A program made the translations under genes and the position numbers. From NCBI GenBank assembly GCA_020442165.1, contig JAGRKV010000032.1:1-64000 (forward strand): 64,000 nucleotides of DNA, in the 5' to 3' direction. This DNA comes from Hyphomicrobiaceae bacterium (GTDB lineage Bacteria > Pseudomonadota > Alphaproteobacteria > Rhizobiales > Hyphomicrobiaceae). The notes below the pieces were generated by a model. It did no database searches. It was not told where the DNA came from and worked only from the letters and a program-made list of their open reading frames with translations. Shown here one piece after another: positions 45,281 through 55,218 of the stretch (positions are counted from its first letter, which is position 1; each line of letters starts with the position of its first letter).

Positions 45281-45678
45281 GAACATTCGATTCGTGGCCT
45301 GCTTTGCGTGAGCATGATGAACAAGGCGGCAGATCGTAGGGCAAACGCGCGATGGAAAATTTCAGAACGAACACCGACGCGGCAGGCCCGCAGGATCACA
45401 GCGCGTCAGATGTCGGCGGCTGGGAGATCGCGCTCGAACTGCCGTGGTGCGTGATCCGCATCTGCGTGCCAGGCCAACCCTCGCGTGCAAGCCGTGCTGA
45501 TGACGACAGAGCGCGCCATGCGCGTGCCCGTACCGACCGCGGCCAGCGGCCGCGTCGCTCCGATGGATTCGCGACCGCCTACACACCATCGTGGCGGCGA
45601 CGCTATGCCGAAGGTGATACCGGCTGAAGTCGCGCCTCAGAATTCGCACACATCTAGCGCAGCCCAAGCGGCCGAGCA

Positions 45679-46353
45679 TCAGATGTCGATGCTGTCACTG
45701 AGATCGTCGCCGCCCCAGTCGTCATCGTTGTCGTCTTCCTGGGCGAGCTGTGCGTCCTGCAATTCATCCTGGGTGCGGTTGGCATCCTCCCATGCCGCGG
45801 CATCGCTCGTGCCGCCTTTTGTCTCGGAGGCTTGGGACGAACTTCCGCCAAACAGGCTGCGCAGGCTGTCGGCGGCGAGCATACCTCCCGCGACGCCAGC
45901 GGCAGTCGCCATCGCGGAGCGGAAAAAGCCGCCGCCACCAGATGGCGCAGCTTGCGCCGGAGGAATGCTAGCGGGGGCTGCAGCACTCCAGGATGAACGC
46001 GAACCCGCACTAGGAACGGAACTGCCCGCGTCCGCGGCACTTGTGCGCGAGCGGACTGGCGCGGCGCGATCAGCAGACGGGTTGCCGAGACGCCCCGACA
46101 GGAAACTGCCGCCACCCGCGGGCTCCGCAGATCCTTGTTCCAGCGCGCCTTCAAGTTCGGCAATGCGATCGGCTGCTTCCTGCAGCTGATGCTCATAGAC
46201 GAGTGCGGTCTGCACCAACATATAGCCGGCGTCGGGCACGTCGCGGACCAGCCTCGCAATCAGCGCATCGGCCTGCCGATCCTTGCCTTGCGGCCGCTGC
46301 GCCGCCAACCGATCGAATAGATCCTCGATCAAACGCTGCTCTTGGGGTGTCAT
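45679..46353 (-). CDS. DUF2076 family protein
   Basis: The 224-residue protein has the DUF2076 plan: an N-terminal helical part MTPQEQRLIEDLFDRLAAQ and YMLVQTALVYEHQLQEAADRIAELE-type coiled coil, a Ser/Ala/Pro-rich linker, a GGGGFFRSAMATAAGVAGGMLA Gly-rich segment, and an acidic C terminus (EDDNDDDWGGDD). The family is periplasmic or cytoplasmic and functionally unassigned; E. coli lacks a clear homologue. GGAG precedes ATG 46353. It lies between the Cas2-fold pair and hisH. Confidence 0.82.
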   Translation of the reverse strand: MTPQEQRLIEDLFDRLAAQRPQGKDRQADALIARLVRDVPDAGYMLVQTALVYEHQLQEAADRIAELEGALEQGSAEPAGGGSFLSGRLGNPSADRAAPVRSRTSAADAGSSVPSAGSRSSWSAAAPASIPPAQAAPSGGGGFFRSAMATAAGVAGGMLAADSLRSLFGGSSSQASETKGGTSDAAAWEDANRTQDELQDAQLAQEDDNDDDWGGDDLSDSIDI

Positions 46354-46505
46354 GCGGGCTCTCCGTAAGTACCAAGGACTAGCGGAGATATGGGGAAGCG
46401 TGCGCACGGCCCGCAAGTGCTGCTCGGGACACTTTTATTATCTGATCGAACAGCTTTGGCCTGGTGCCGTTCGGTTCCAAGCTGCTGGAAGCCGAAACGC
46501 CCGTC

Positions 46506-47159
46506 TTACGGCTTCCATGCGAGGAAGTTCGCGATCAGCTTCAGGCCCAGGGCTTGGCTCTTTTCCGGGTGAAACTGGGTGCCCACCATGTTGTCGCGCC
46601 CCACCATCGCGGTAATGGGGCCGCCATAATCTGTGCGGGCGACGACGTTCGCCTCGTCCTTGGCGACGAAATGATAGGAATGAACAAAATAGGCGTGCAG
46701 GCCATCGCGGCCTGTCGGAATTCCGTCAAGCAGCGCGTGCGGCGTGACGACATCGAGCGTGTTCCAGCCCATGTGCGGAATCTTCAGCGCCGGGTCGGAC
46801 GGTGTGATGTGCGCGACTTCGCCAGCGATCCAGCCGAGCCCCTCGGTAACGCCATGCTCCAGTCCGCGCGTCGCCATCAACTGCATGCCGACGCAGATGC
46901 CGAAAAACGGACGTGCCTTTGTGCGCACCGCTTCTTCCAAAGCATCACGCATGCCCGGCACAGCTTCCAGGCCGCGTTTGCAATCGGCATAGGCGCCGAC
47001 TCCGGGAAGCACGATGCGATCGGCTGAGGCAACCTGCTCGGGCGTGGTTGCGAGAATGGGCTTCAGGTTGCTGCCGCTCTCGCGCGCTGCGCGCTCGAAC
47101 GCCTTCAAGGCTGAATGGAGATTTCCCGACCCGTAGTCGATGATGGCGACGTGCTGCAT
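46506..47159 (-). CDS. hisH: HisH, glutamine amidotransferase subunit of imidazole glycerol phosphate synthase
   Basis: HisH frees ammonia from glutamine for HisF. The 217-residue class I amidotransferase has [24 protein letters not shown], the nucleophile Cys89 in [13 protein letters not shown] and the His-Glu pair in [10 protein letters not shown] near residue 198. HisF is not in the window. DUF2628 and hisB lie upstream on the same strand (nine bases to the DUF2628 stop), forming hisB-DUF2628-hisH. Confidence 0.95.
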   Translation of the reverse strand: MQHVAIIDYGSGNLHSALKAFERAARESGSNLKPILATTPEQVASADRIVLPGVGAYADCKRGLEAVPGMRDALEEAVRTKARPFFGICVGMQLMATRGLEHGVTEGLGWIAGEVAHITPSDPALKIPHMGWNTLDVVTPHALLDGIPTGRDGLHAYFVHSYHFVAKDEANVVARTDYGGPITAMVGRDNMVGTQFHPEKSQALGLKLIANFLAWKP

Positions 47160-47168
47160 CAGATGGGC

Positions 47169-47738
47169 TCAGCTCTTCTTTGAGAAAAAGCCTGGCAGGC
47201 GCCAGCGCCTCTTGACGCCGGGGACGCCGGTCATCGGACGGGCCTCATCCGCAGCCATATTGTGCGCCGCCTCGTCAGCCGGCGCTCCACTTACGTTCGC
47301 GGGTTCGCTTGAGGTTGCGGGAGCAGCGGGCCTGTTGCGCCGGAGCATGGGCTGGTCCGGCAGCCAGCCTTCATAGAACCGGCGTTCGCAATCAGCGATG
47401 CCGTTGCCCGTGACCGCGCCCAGCGATGCCCAGCCTTCCTGCTCAAGCTTTACCACCTTCAGCACATGGGCTTCGAAAGCAATGATAGCGTTGAGGCCAA
47501 GCACAAGCAGGCTCGACCATCCGTCGGCGGCACCCAGCGACTTCAGCGCCAGGCTGGCGAGAACAAGGATGCCGATGTAACCGAACGCTGCCCACCACAG
47601 GCGGTTGGCGAGCAGCCAGACCGGGCCAAGAAGGAATGCGCCCCAGCTGAAGCCGTCCTTCACAAACACAAGCTGTTCGGCGCGGTCGATGCGATCGGCC
47701 GGTGGGGATGGCGGCTCATGTACTGTAAAGACGGTCAT
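47169..47738 (-). CDS. DUF2628 family membrane protein in the histidine cluster
   Basis: The 189-residue protein has the DUF2628 core: VFVKDGFSWGAFLLGPVWLLANRLWWAAF, FGYIGILVLASLALKSLGA and VLGLNAIIAFEAHVLKVVKLEQEGWASLG, with two to three membrane helices. The tail is charged and proline-rich. Its place between hisB and hisH is seen in other alphaproteobacteria, yet no link with histidine synthesis is known. I start it at ATG 47738; the frame is open back to 47777, overlapping hisB. Confidence 0.82.
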   Translation of the reverse strand: MTVFTVHEPPSPPADRIDRAEQLVFVKDGFSWGAFLLGPVWLLANRLWWAAFGYIGILVLASLALKSLGAADGWSSLLVLGLNAIIAFEAHVLKVVKLEQEGWASLGAVTGNGIADCERRFYEGWLPDQPMLRRNRPAAPATSSEPANVSGAPADEAAHNMAADEARPMTGVPGVKRRWRLPGFFSKKS

Positions 47739-47773
47739 CGATTTCCTGGCTTGGAACGGCCAAACGGTAACAA

Positions 47774-48370
47774 TCATCCGGTGAGCGTTCCCTTGGTCGA
47801 GGGAACCCGGCCCGCCTGCCGCGGATCCAGGCTCACGGCCTGACGCAAGGCACGCGCGAGGCCCTTATAGCAGGTCTCGGCGATGTGGTGGTTGTTCTCG
47901 CCGTAGAGATTCTCGATGTGCAGTGTGATGCCCGCGTTCTGCGCAAATGCCTGGAACCACTCGCGGAACAGCTCGGTATCCATCTCACCGACCTTGGGAC
48001 GAGAGAATTCCACCTTCCAGATGAGATAGGGGCGGCCGGAGACATCGATGGCGACGCGCGTCATTGTCTCGTCCATAGGCAGGTGGACGTCAGCGTAGCG
48101 GGTGATGCCGATCTTGTCGCCCAATGCCTTGGCGACGGCCTGACCGAGCACAATGCCGCTGTCCTCGGCGGTGTGATGGAAATCGATGTGCAGATCGCCC
48201 TTGGCCTTGAGCTTGATGTCGATGAGGCCATGACGTGCGAGTTGCTCCAGCATGTGGTCCAGGAAGCCGATGCCGGTTGAAATATCATAGGCGCCGGTGC
48301 CGTCGAGATCGATCTCGGCGACGATTTCGGTCTCCTTGGTCTTGCGCTCGATCTTGGCTTTGCGGCTCAT
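47774..48370 (-). CDS. hisB: HisB, imidazoleglycerol-phosphate dehydratase
   Basis: HisB dehydrates imidazoleglycerol phosphate in histidine synthesis. The 198-residue protein is of the single-domain type: [34 protein letters not shown] with the manganese-binding histidines, [41 protein letters not shown] and [30 protein letters not shown] stretch precedes ATG 48370. It starts the hisB-DUF2628-hisH unit and is divergent from hslV. Confidence 0.95.
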   Translation of the reverse strand: MSRKAKIERKTKETEIVAEIDLDGTGAYDISTGIGFLDHMLEQLARHGLIDIKLKAKGDLHIDFHHTAEDSGIVLGQAVAKALGDKIGITRYADVHLPMDETMTRVAIDVSGRPYLIWKVEFSRPKVGEMDTELFREWFQAFAQNAGITLHIENLYGENNHHIAETCYKGLARALRQAVSLDPRQAGRVPSTKGTLTG

Positions 48371-48390
48371 TTTCCCGCCCTCGCGTGTTT

Positions 48391-48420
48391 CTTGCCCTCG
48401 TGGTCCCAAGCGTTTATCAG
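48391..48420 (+). promoter_or_regulatory. Possible weak RpoH-like promoter for hslV
   Basis: CTTG at 48391-48394 is followed after 18 bases by TTTATC (48413-48418), which is a poor match to the RpoH -10 (CYTATNTNNG). It is the best candidate in the 145 bases between hisB and hslV, and HslVU is a heat-shock protease in many bacteria. Treat as a guess. Confidence 0.25.
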
Positions 48421-48514
48421 CTTGAGGCACGGCCTGCCAGCGTTTGCGCGGCTGGGTTCGTCATGGCGGATCCTTGAAAATCCACGGGCTTCGTCCCCAA
48501 ATGTGAAAGCACGC

Positions 48515-49096
48515 ATGACCCAGGAGTTCCCAGCCTCATCTTCTTCCCCCGGTGCCCAGCAGTGGCGCGGCACCACCATTGTTACCGTGCGCAAGGACGG
48601 GCAGGCGGTGATCGCCGGGGATGGGCAGGTGAGCCTCGGCTCGACCGTCATCAAGGCGAATGCCCGCAAGGTGCGCCGGCTCGGAAAAGGCGAGGTGATC
48701 GGCGGATTTGCCGGTGCAACGGCCGACGCCTTTACCCTGTTCGAGCGGCTCGAAGCGAAGCTGGAGCAATATCCAGGCCAGCTGATGCGGGCTGCCGTGG
48801 AACTGGCCAAGGACTGGCGGACCGACCGTTACCTCAGGCGCCTTGAAGCCATGATGATCGTTGCAGATGCGACAACGACGCTGGTGCTGACCGGCACGGG
48901 TGACGTGCTGGAGCCGGAGGAGCACATCATGGGGATCGGCTCGGGTGGAAACTATGCGCTTGCCGCTGCCCGCGCGCTGGCCGACCAGCCCTTGTCGGCG
49001 GAAGAAATCGCGCGGCGGGCGATGGCGATTGCCGCCGACATCTGCGTCTACACCAATGGCAACGTGGTGGTGGAGAGCGTGAAGTCGGATCGTTGA
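48515..49096 (+). CDS. hslV: HslV, peptidase subunit of the HslUV protease
   Basis: HslV is the threonine peptidase core of a two-ring, proteasome-like protease with HslU. The 193-residue protein has an 18-residue N-terminal extension ([19 protein letters not shown]) before [21 protein letters not shown]; the Thr after the cut, T-T-I-V, is the expected nucleophile. Later landmarks: [22 protein letters not shown] and [19 protein letters not shown]. Such an extension occurs in alphaproteobacterial HslV and is removed. It precedes a membrane gene and hslU. Confidence 0.94.
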   Translation: MTQEFPASSSSPGAQQWRGTTIVTVRKDGQAVIAGDGQVSLGSTVIKANARKVRRLGKGEVIGGFAGATADAFTLFERLEAKLEQYPGQLMRAAVELAKDWRTDRYLRRLEAMMIVADATTTLVLTGTGDVLEPEEHIMGIGSGGNYALAAARALADQPLSAEEIARRAMAIAADICVYTNGNVVVESVKSDR

Positions 49097-49218
49097 TCCG
49101 CCCACATTCCGATATATGAGCAACGAACTCTCAACGTATGGGAGCCAAGATTTGGAGCGTCTTGCGCGCCCGGGCTGCATTGTCCTGTCTTGTATCGTTC
49201 TGCAAATCGGAGTCTGAG

Positions 49219-50328
49219 ATGGCCAATCTTGTCCTGAGCGAAGCGCAGCTCGAAGACGCAGTAGCGCGCGGTCTCATTACGGCCGACCAGATGAAGTCCC
49301 TGCGTGAGATCGGTGCAGCTCCCATGCCAGGCATGGACGAAGACATGCTGTCTCCCGACCGCGACGACGAGCGCTTCCGCTTCCTCAACGGCTTCAACGA
49401 TATTTTCCTGTCGATCGGGATCGTGCTGATTACTGTGGCGGTCTTTTCCCTCGGCCCTGCTGCCGCCGTGTCACCTATCGTCGCGGCGATTGTTCTCGGG
49501 CTCAGCGAGCTATTGGTGCGACGCAGGCGCACGGTGCTTCCAGGCATCGTTCTGGCGACGATATTCGCCATTGCATTCGCGCGGCTTGGTGCGGCGGCGC
49601 TTGAGTGGCTCGGCTTCAGCTGGGCCTACTATGACAATTCCACCAGTTACTATTTGCTGGCGGCAGGCTCGCTTGCCGCGGCTGCGATCGGTGGAGTTGC
49701 CTACTACTCACGCTATCGACTGCCATTTGCGCTTTTCACGATCGGCAGCTGCACAGCTCTCGCGCTGGTCTACGGCGCCATCTGGCTCCACGCGCCACCA
49801 GTCGGCAAGCCGCTTGAATACTTCACCGAAACGGCTGTCGTTGTTCCGGCGTTCATTGCGGGGCTCGTGCTGTTTGCGGCAGCCATGCGCTTCGACATAT
49901 CGGACCCTCAACGCAACACGCGCCGCGCAGACTGTGCATTCTGGCTGCACATGGCGGCAGCACCTTTGCTTGTGCATCCCGTCATCGCGCCACTGATCTC
50001 GGGCATCAAGGCCGGTGCGGGAGCAGGGGTAACGGGCAACGCGATCCTGGTGCTCGCTCTCGTTAGCGTCATGGGTGTCGTCGCTCTTGGTATTGACCGG
50101 CGGGCGATGCTCGTCGCTTCACTGTCCTATCTCATCACAGCCCTAGCTTATCTGGTCAACACGGGCGGAAACATCGGTCGCGGGCCGATCACCGCTTCCC
50201 TGCTCTTCGTCGGCATCCTGGTGCTGGTCTTAGGAATGAATTGGCATGGGTTGCGCCGAAGCCTGCTCGGGCTTATCCCTGACGGGCCCTTGAAACGAAT
50301 GCTCCCACCCCCACCTCAGAGCGCATGA
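49219..50328 (+). CDS. Integral membrane protein between hslV and hslU
   Basis: The 369-residue protein has a soluble N-terminal part ([28 protein letters not shown]) and about eight to ten membrane helices: [50 protein letters not shown] and so on. This plan, a short N-terminal domain then many helices, resembles DUF2157-type proteins; I am unsure of the family. It starts with a GGAG seven bases upstream and overlaps hslU by four bases (ATGA at 50325-50328), which indicates co-translation with HslU. Confidence 0.75.
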   Translation: MANLVLSEAQLEDAVARGLITADQMKSLREIGAAPMPGMDEDMLSPDRDDERFRFLNGFNDIFLSIGIVLITVAVFSLGPAAAVSPIVAAIVLGLSELLVRRRRTVLPGIVLATIFAIAFARLGAAALEWLGFSWAYYDNSTSYYLLAAGSLAAAAIGGVAYYSRYRLPFALFTIGSCTALALVYGAIWLHAPPVGKPLEYFTETAVVVPAFIAGLVLFAAAMRFDISDPQRNTRRADCAFWLHMAAAPLLVHPVIAPLISGIKAGAGAGVTGNAILVLALVSVMGVVALGIDRRAMLVASLSYLITALAYLVNTGGNIGRGPITASLLFVGILVLVLGMNWHGLRRSLLGLIPDGPLKRMLPPPPQSA

Positions 50329-51638
50329 CAAGCTTTTCTCCCCGCGAAATCGTATCAGAGCTCGACCGGTTCATTGTTGGGCAAGCCGACGCCAAGCGCG
50401 CCGTTGCCATTGCGCTGCGCAACCGCTGGCGGCGGCAGCAGCTCACGGACGAACTGAAAGACGAAGTGCTGCCCAAAAACATCCTGATGATCGGACCGAC
50501 GGGCGTGGGCAAGACGGAGATCTCGCGGCGGCTCGCCAAACTTGCCGGTGCGCCTTTCCTCAAGGTCGAGGCCACCAAGTTCACGGAAGTGGGCTACGTC
50601 GGCCGTGATGTGGAACAGATCGTGCGCGATCTCGTCGAAGTTTCGATTGGCCTGGTACGTGAATCGAAGCGCAAGGAAGTGCGCGCCAAGGCGGAGAAGG
50701 CATCCGAAGAGCGCGTCCTTGACGCACTTGTTGGGCCATCGTCATCGCCGGCGACGCGGGATTCATTCCGCAGGCGGCTGCGCGATGGCGAACTCAACGA
50801 CAAGGAGATCGAAATCCAGGTCTCCGAATCGGCATCAGGCATGCCGATGTTCGAGATACCCGGCATGCCGGGCGCTTCGATGGGTGCGATCAACATATCC
50901 GACATGCTGGGCAAGGCATTCGGCGGCCGCACCAAGTCGCGCCGTGTGACGGTTAGCGACAGCTACGACATTCTCATCCAGGAAGAGAGCGACAAGCTGA
51001 TCGATTCCGACCAGATAACCAGCGAGGCCATCCGTGCGGTCGAGAACGACGGCATCGTGTTCCTCGACGAAATCGACAAGATCTGCTCGCGATCCGACAA
51101 CGCGCGCGGCGGCGCCGATGTCTCACGCGAAGGCGTCCAGCGCGACCTGCTGCCGCTGATCGAAGGCACCACGGTTGCCACGAAACACGGTCCGGTGAAA
51201 ACCGATCATGTGCTGTTCATCGCGTCCGGCGCCTTCCACGTTGCCAAGCCCTCTGACCTGCTACCGGAGCTGCAGGGCCGCCTGCCGATCCGCGTGGAGC
51301 TTACCGCGCTTACCCGCGACGACTTCCGCCGCATCCTGACGGAGCCGGAGGCGAACCTCATCAAACAATCGGTGGCGCTGATGGCGACGGAGGGCGTGAC
51401 GTTGTCGTTTACCGATGACGCCATCGACGCACTCGCGGACATGGCTGTCTCGGTCAATGCGTCGGTGGAGAACATTGGCGCACGGCGATTGCAGACCGTC
51501 ATCGAACGGGTGCTGGAAGAAATCTCTTTCGAAGCCTCAGACAAGGCCGGGCAGACCGTGACAATCGACAAGAGCTATGTCGAAGCCCGGATCGGCGATC
51601 TCGCCCGGAATGCGGATCTTTCCAAGTTCATCCTTTAA
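50325..51638 (+). CDS. hslU: HslU, ATPase subunit of the HslUV protease
   Basis: HslU unfolds substrates and feeds them to HslV. The 437-residue AAA+ protein shows the Walker A GPTGVGKT (residues 57-64), the [17 protein letters not shown] pore region, an inserted intermediate domain ([20 protein letters not shown]), Walker [11 protein letters not shown], and the sensor arrangement with [12 protein letters not shown], then the C-terminal [11 protein letters not shown], which docks into HslV. It overlaps the membrane gene by four bases. HslV lies 1.2 kb upstream. Confidence 0.97.
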   Translation: MTSFSPREIVSELDRFIVGQADAKRAVAIALRNRWRRQQLTDELKDEVLPKNILMIGPTGVGKTEISRRLAKLAGAPFLKVEATKFTEVGYVGRDVEQIVRDLVEVSIGLVRESKRKEVRAKAEKASEERVLDALVGPSSSPATRDSFRRRLRDGELNDKEIEIQVSESASGMPMFEIPGMPGASMGAINISDMLGKAFGGRTKSRRVTVSDSYDILIQEESDKLIDSDQITSEAIRAVENDGIVFLDEIDKICSRSDNARGGADVSREGVQRDLLPLIEGTTVATKHGPVKTDHVLFIASGAFHVAKPSDLLPELQGRLPIRVELTALTRDDFRRILTEPEANLIKQSVALMATEGVTLSFTDDAIDALADMAVSVNASVENIGARRLQTVIERVLEEISFEASDKAGQTVTIDKSYVEARIGDLARNADLSKFIL

Positions 51639-51702
51639 CAGCTTGCTTCGCATGCGCCGCTGTAAGCTGTGGTAGTGTGCGGGTCGTGCCCCATGATCCC
51701 GC

Positions 51703-53574
51703 ATGCCCGCCATGTCCTGCGATAACCGAGACAAGCTTCTTCAATCGCTCGAAATCCTTGCGGATCTCGATGCCGAAACGCGCTCGGCTCTGGCGCGGGA
51801 GATGGATGCCATTGCCGTTACGCGCGGCGAGGCGCTGCTGCGGCAAGGCGATGCCGCCGACAATATGTTCATCGTGGTGTCGGGACGATTTGCCGTGCTG
51901 CTCGACGGGCGCCGTACTCCTGTTGCCGAGATCGGACCTGGGCAACCGATCGGCGAGATCGCATTTCTTGCCGGGGGTCAGCGCACGGCGACCGTGACGG
52001 CGCTGCGCGACAGTCTAGTCCTGCGACTTGAACGGGCGGACTTCGACAAGCTCACGGCATCGCATCCGCAGCTCTGGCGTCTCGTTACGGTGGCGCTGGC
52101 GCGGCGTGTTGCCGATCTCAATGCAGCGCGGCCAGCTCCACCCGATCCGCGACCGCGCACAATAGCAATCATCCGCGCTGGATCATCCAAGGTGCCACCT
52201 TCCTTCGTCTCGGCGCTCGGTGACGCCCTGGGCCGTGCAACGCAGCGGCGGCATCACCGGGGGCGGCGCGTGCAAATTGTCGATGCGGCACGCGCAGCGG
52301 AAATGCTGCCGCGCGCGGCCCTGCTCGACTCGGCCGAAGCGACCTCGGCCTTCAATGACCTTGAGCGGCAGTCCGACTTCGTCGTCTATGTGGCGGGCAA
52401 TGATCTCGACGGCTGGTCCGACAAGGTGATCCGCCAGGCTGACATCGCGCTTCATGTGGGAGAGTTCACTGCCGATGCCGGCCCCAACCCGCTCGAACAG
52501 CGGGCGGCGACTCTGCTGCCGGCTTCGTCCCGCCGCCTGGTCCTGCTGCATGATAGGCGCCGCGCGATCACAGGCACGGCGCGCTGGCTCAAGGACCGCG
52601 ATGTCGCCATGCATCATCATGTGGCGCTCGATACTCCCGACGATTTGACCCGGCTCGCCCGTTTCCTGAAGGGGACGGCCATCGGCCTTATCGCCTGCGG
52701 CGGCGGCGCTCTGTGCACAGCGCAGATCGGCCTTTTTCGCGCGCTAACCGAAGCGGGGCTCAGCTTCGACATGATGGGCGGCACATCGGGCGGCAGTGCG
52801 TTTACTGGGGCTTTCGCGCTTGGGCGGAACGCCGACGACATCGAAGCCGCAGTGCATGACATGTTCGTCGTCAATCGCGCCATGCGGCGCCTGACCCTGC
52901 CGCGCTATAGCCTGATCGACCACAAGCACTTCGATGCCCAGCTCGCGCGCTACTATGGCGGACTTGCGATCGAAGACATGTGGATCCCGTTTTTTGCCGT
53001 ATCCACCAACTTGTCCCGAAACCGGCTCAATCATCATCGCACTGGCGATCTCTGGACTGCGGTGCGGGCGTCGTCTGCTATTCCAGTCGTGCTGCCTCCC
53101 TATTACACTGCTGATGGCGAGATGCTGGTCGACGGCTGCCTGCTTGACAATGTGCCAATCAAGACCATGCACGAACTGAAAAGCGGCCCCAACGTGGTGA
53201 TGAGTTTCGAGGTGCCGGAACTTGAGCGGTTCGATGTTGCGTATGATGACTTGCCCTCGCGCAGTGCGTTGCTTGCCCAATCGCTCAATCCCTTCGCGCG
53301 CCGTAGCGCTTTCCCGCGGGCTCCGGGCGTGGTGAGTGTCCTCTTGCGAAGCCTTATGGCAAATCGCCAGGACTTCACGCGGAACATGACCGACGAAGAC
53401 CTGCTGATGATTCCTCCGCTTCCCGAAAACGCGAGCTTTCTCGACTGGACACGTCACGCCGACATCGCAGCGCAAGCTTATGCATGGGCAAAGCATGAGC
53501 TTGATCGCGAGGATTCCGCTATCAATGCGTGGCTGCGGACTGTCACAATGGACGAACTGGCGGCATCGCATTGA
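51703..53574 (+). CDS. Patatin-like phospholipase with an N-terminal cyclic-nucleotide-binding domain
   Basis: In this 623-residue protein residues about 15-140 form a CAP/cNMP-binding domain (NMFIVVSGRFAVLLDG, GQPIGEIAFLAGGQRTATVTA, then LERADFDKL). The middle (150-300) holds an unassigned domain. From about 320 the patatin domain begins: IACGGGALCTAQIGLFRALTEAG, the nucleophile elbow MMGGTSGGSAFTG, and the dyad aspartate in LVDGCLLDNVP. It belongs to the NTE-type phospholipases of bacteria. It is cytoplasmic or membrane-bound, and a cyclic nucleotide may gate it. ATG 51703 and 51712 are both possible starts. Confidence 0.87.
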   Translation: MPAMSCDNRDKLLQSLEILADLDAETRSALAREMDAIAVTRGEALLRQGDAADNMFIVVSGRFAVLLDGRRTPVAEIGPGQPIGEIAFLAGGQRTATVTALRDSLVLRLERADFDKLTASHPQLWRLVTVALARRVADLNAARPAPPDPRPRTIAIIRAGSSKVPPSFVSALGDALGRATQRRHHRGRRVQIVDAARAAEMLPRAALLDSAEATSAFNDLERQSDFVVYVAGNDLDGWSDKVIRQADIALHVGEFTADAGPNPLEQRAATLLPASSRRLVLLHDRRRAITGTARWLKDRDVAMHHHVALDTPDDLTRLARFLKGTAIGLIACGGGALCTAQIGLFRALTEAGLSFDMMGGTSGGSAFTGAFALGRNADDIEAAVHDMFVVNRAMRRLTLPRYSLIDHKHFDAQLARYYGGLAIEDMWIPFFAVSTNLSRNRLNHHRTGDLWTAVRASSAIPVVLPPYYTADGEMLVDGCLLDNVPIKTMHELKSGPNVVMSFEVPELERFDVAYDDLPSRSALLAQSLNPFARRSAFPRAPGVVSVLLRSLMANRQDFTRNMTDEDLLMIPPLPENASFLDWTRHADIAAQAYAWAKHELDREDSAINAWLRTVTMDELAASH

Positions 53575-53736
53575 CGGCCAGCAAATTCTTCAGCTGTCCC
53601 AGGCCAGCAATCAGGAATTGGACAGAACCCGTTCCACCTGATGTAAGGTTGACGCCGCCTGCCTCTTGACGCCCCCAGCGATGGGCACTTTTCTTGGCGC
53701 GGGCTTAATTGCCGATATTTTTACATCGGACTGCAT

Positions 53737-54633
53737 ATGGTTTGGCTACCGCGAGATCTTTGGATCAAGGATCACGATGCCGGGATATTTCCGGCGGTTG
53801 AGGGTGACAACGCCGTCAGGCTGTTCTGCCTGCCCGCGCTGTCGAACTGGCGTCATCCGGAACAGAATGTTCTGACGCAACGGGCGCGGTACTATCTGCG
53901 CAATGCGCGATGGGAGCGCGTTGCGACGCCAATCGGCCAGCTTCAGGCCTACATCTTCGAACCCGACGACGGCGTGGCAATTAGCGGCACTGTGTTGCTG
54001 GTGCATGGATGGACGGGTGAAGCATCCTTCATGACAGCGCTGGCCGAGCCGATCCGGCGGGCGGGCTTCCGGGTGGTGCTGCTTGACCTTCCCGCGCACG
54101 GACACAGCGAAGGACGCTCGACCAATCTGATGGAGTGCGCGCGGGCGGTCGTGTTCGTGCATGACGCACTCGGGCCGTTCGAAGCCGTCGTGACGCACTC
54201 GTTTGGCAGCATGATCGCGCTACTGGCCGCCGAAGGTGTCGCGCCCATGCCCCACGGCTTCAGCACATCCCGGTTCGTCCTTATCGCAAGCCCCAACGAA
54301 CTCACCGACATTACGTCTTCGTTCTGTGAGAAGCGCAGCATCTCGACGGCGGGACGCCGGGCCTTCGAGCGGCGGCTGGAACGCATCGGCCGGCGCAGCA
54401 TCGGGCTCTTCAACGTGGCAAGGCTGCTGCGGGAAGCTAGACGGCCAGCGCTCGTCATTCACGATACCAAGGATGACGACGTGCCGCATGCGCGCGCCGA
54501 AGAGATTGTGAGTGCAGTGCCAGGCTCCAAGCTCACGAGCTTCACCGGGCTCGGACACCGCAACATCCTGTTTGCGCCGCCGGTCGCGCGCGCTGTCGCC
54601 GCGTATCTCAAGGCGCCAGTCGACGGCTGTTGA
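53737..54633 (+). CDS. Alpha/beta hydrolase
   Basis: The 298-residue protein has an alpha/beta hydrolase fold: GTVLLVHGWTGEASFMTALAEP with the oxyanion HGW, VVLLDLPAHGHSEGRSTNL, and a nucleophile elbow read as VTHSFGSMIALLAAEG (His-Ser-Phe-Gly-Ser), VIHDTKDDDVPHARAEE for the acid, and FTGLGHRNIL for the histidine. The first 90 residues are less typical and may be a cap or an extra domain. Substrate unknown. It follows the patatin gene by 160 bases in the same direction. Confidence 0.82.
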   Translation: MVWLPRDLWIKDHDAGIFPAVEGDNAVRLFCLPALSNWRHPEQNVLTQRARYYLRNARWERVATPIGQLQAYIFEPDDGVAISGTVLLVHGWTGEASFMTALAEPIRRAGFRVVLLDLPAHGHSEGRSTNLMECARAVVFVHDALGPFEAVVTHSFGSMIALLAAEGVAPMPHGFSTSRFVLIASPNELTDITSSFCEKRSISTAGRRAFERRLERIGRRSIGLFNVARLLREARRPALVIHDTKDDDVPHARAEEIVSAVPGSKLTSFTGLGHRNILFAPPVARAVAAYLKAPVDGC

Positions 54634-54663
54634 GAAAATTCCGCCCGATCGTTTCGCCCAAAC

Positions 54664-55041
54664 TTATTTCGCCGGCCCGGATGGTGCTTCATCCGCCAGC
54701 GACAGGATGTAGAAGGCGATGGCTTCCATCTCGTCCTGTGACAGGTGATGGTCCGGCATCATGGGTGGAACGGAGCGCAGCCAGGCGATAATTCCCTCCA
54801 AGTTCTGGCCCGGCCGGCGTGCCACCGCCACGAAACCTGGCACCGCACTAGGGCTGGTCTTGTCGCCCTGGCCGGGGTTCAAATGGCAAACGGCGCACAG
54901 TTTTTCAGCCAGTTCCTTGCCCCGGGCAATATCGACGGCGGCGCTGCTTTGCGCGGGGACTGCGGCGGCAAGAACAAAGGCCGCCACACCGCTGACAATG
55001 CGCCAACGTCCAGCCGCCATATGCCGATTTCTGCTCACCAT
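54664..55041 (-). CDS. Small c-type cytochrome
   Basis: The 125-residue protein has a signal peptide (core about 16-33) and one heme motif LCAVCHLNPGQG (Cys49, Cys52, His53), with GFVAVARRPGQNLEGI and PPMMPDHHLSQDEMEA; the methionine in MMPDH is the likely sixth ligand. It resembles class I cytochromes of the periplasm. GAGGG lies eight bases ahead of ATG 55041. It faces the alpha/beta hydrolase gene and is divergent from rlmN. Confidence 0.86.
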   Translation of the reverse strand: MVSRNRHMAAGRWRIVSGVAAFVLAAAVPAQSSAAVDIARGKELAEKLCAVCHLNPGQGDKTSPSAVPGFVAVARRPGQNLEGIIAWLRSVPPMMPDHHLSQDEMEAIAFYILSLADEAPSGPAK

Positions 55042-55218
55042 TCCGGCTTCCCTCTGGTACTCAAAATTCAGCGTTATCGCGCCAATCGCATGCGGGAGCC
55101 ACCCGTTTTGGCGGTCAGAACGGCAAACCAAGCCTTTTCCTCGCCCGCCGGGCTCGCTAGATAGAGGCCAACGACTGCGCAACCCTTTACCCTAGACACC
55201 CGAGCCTACAGCCGACTC

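Noticed and set aside
51703..54633. CBASS or other anti-phage system built on the patatin protein
   Set aside because: No nucleotide cyclase, no Cap2/Cap3-like gene and no HORMA/TRIP13 partners; the CAP-like domain suggests ordinary regulation.
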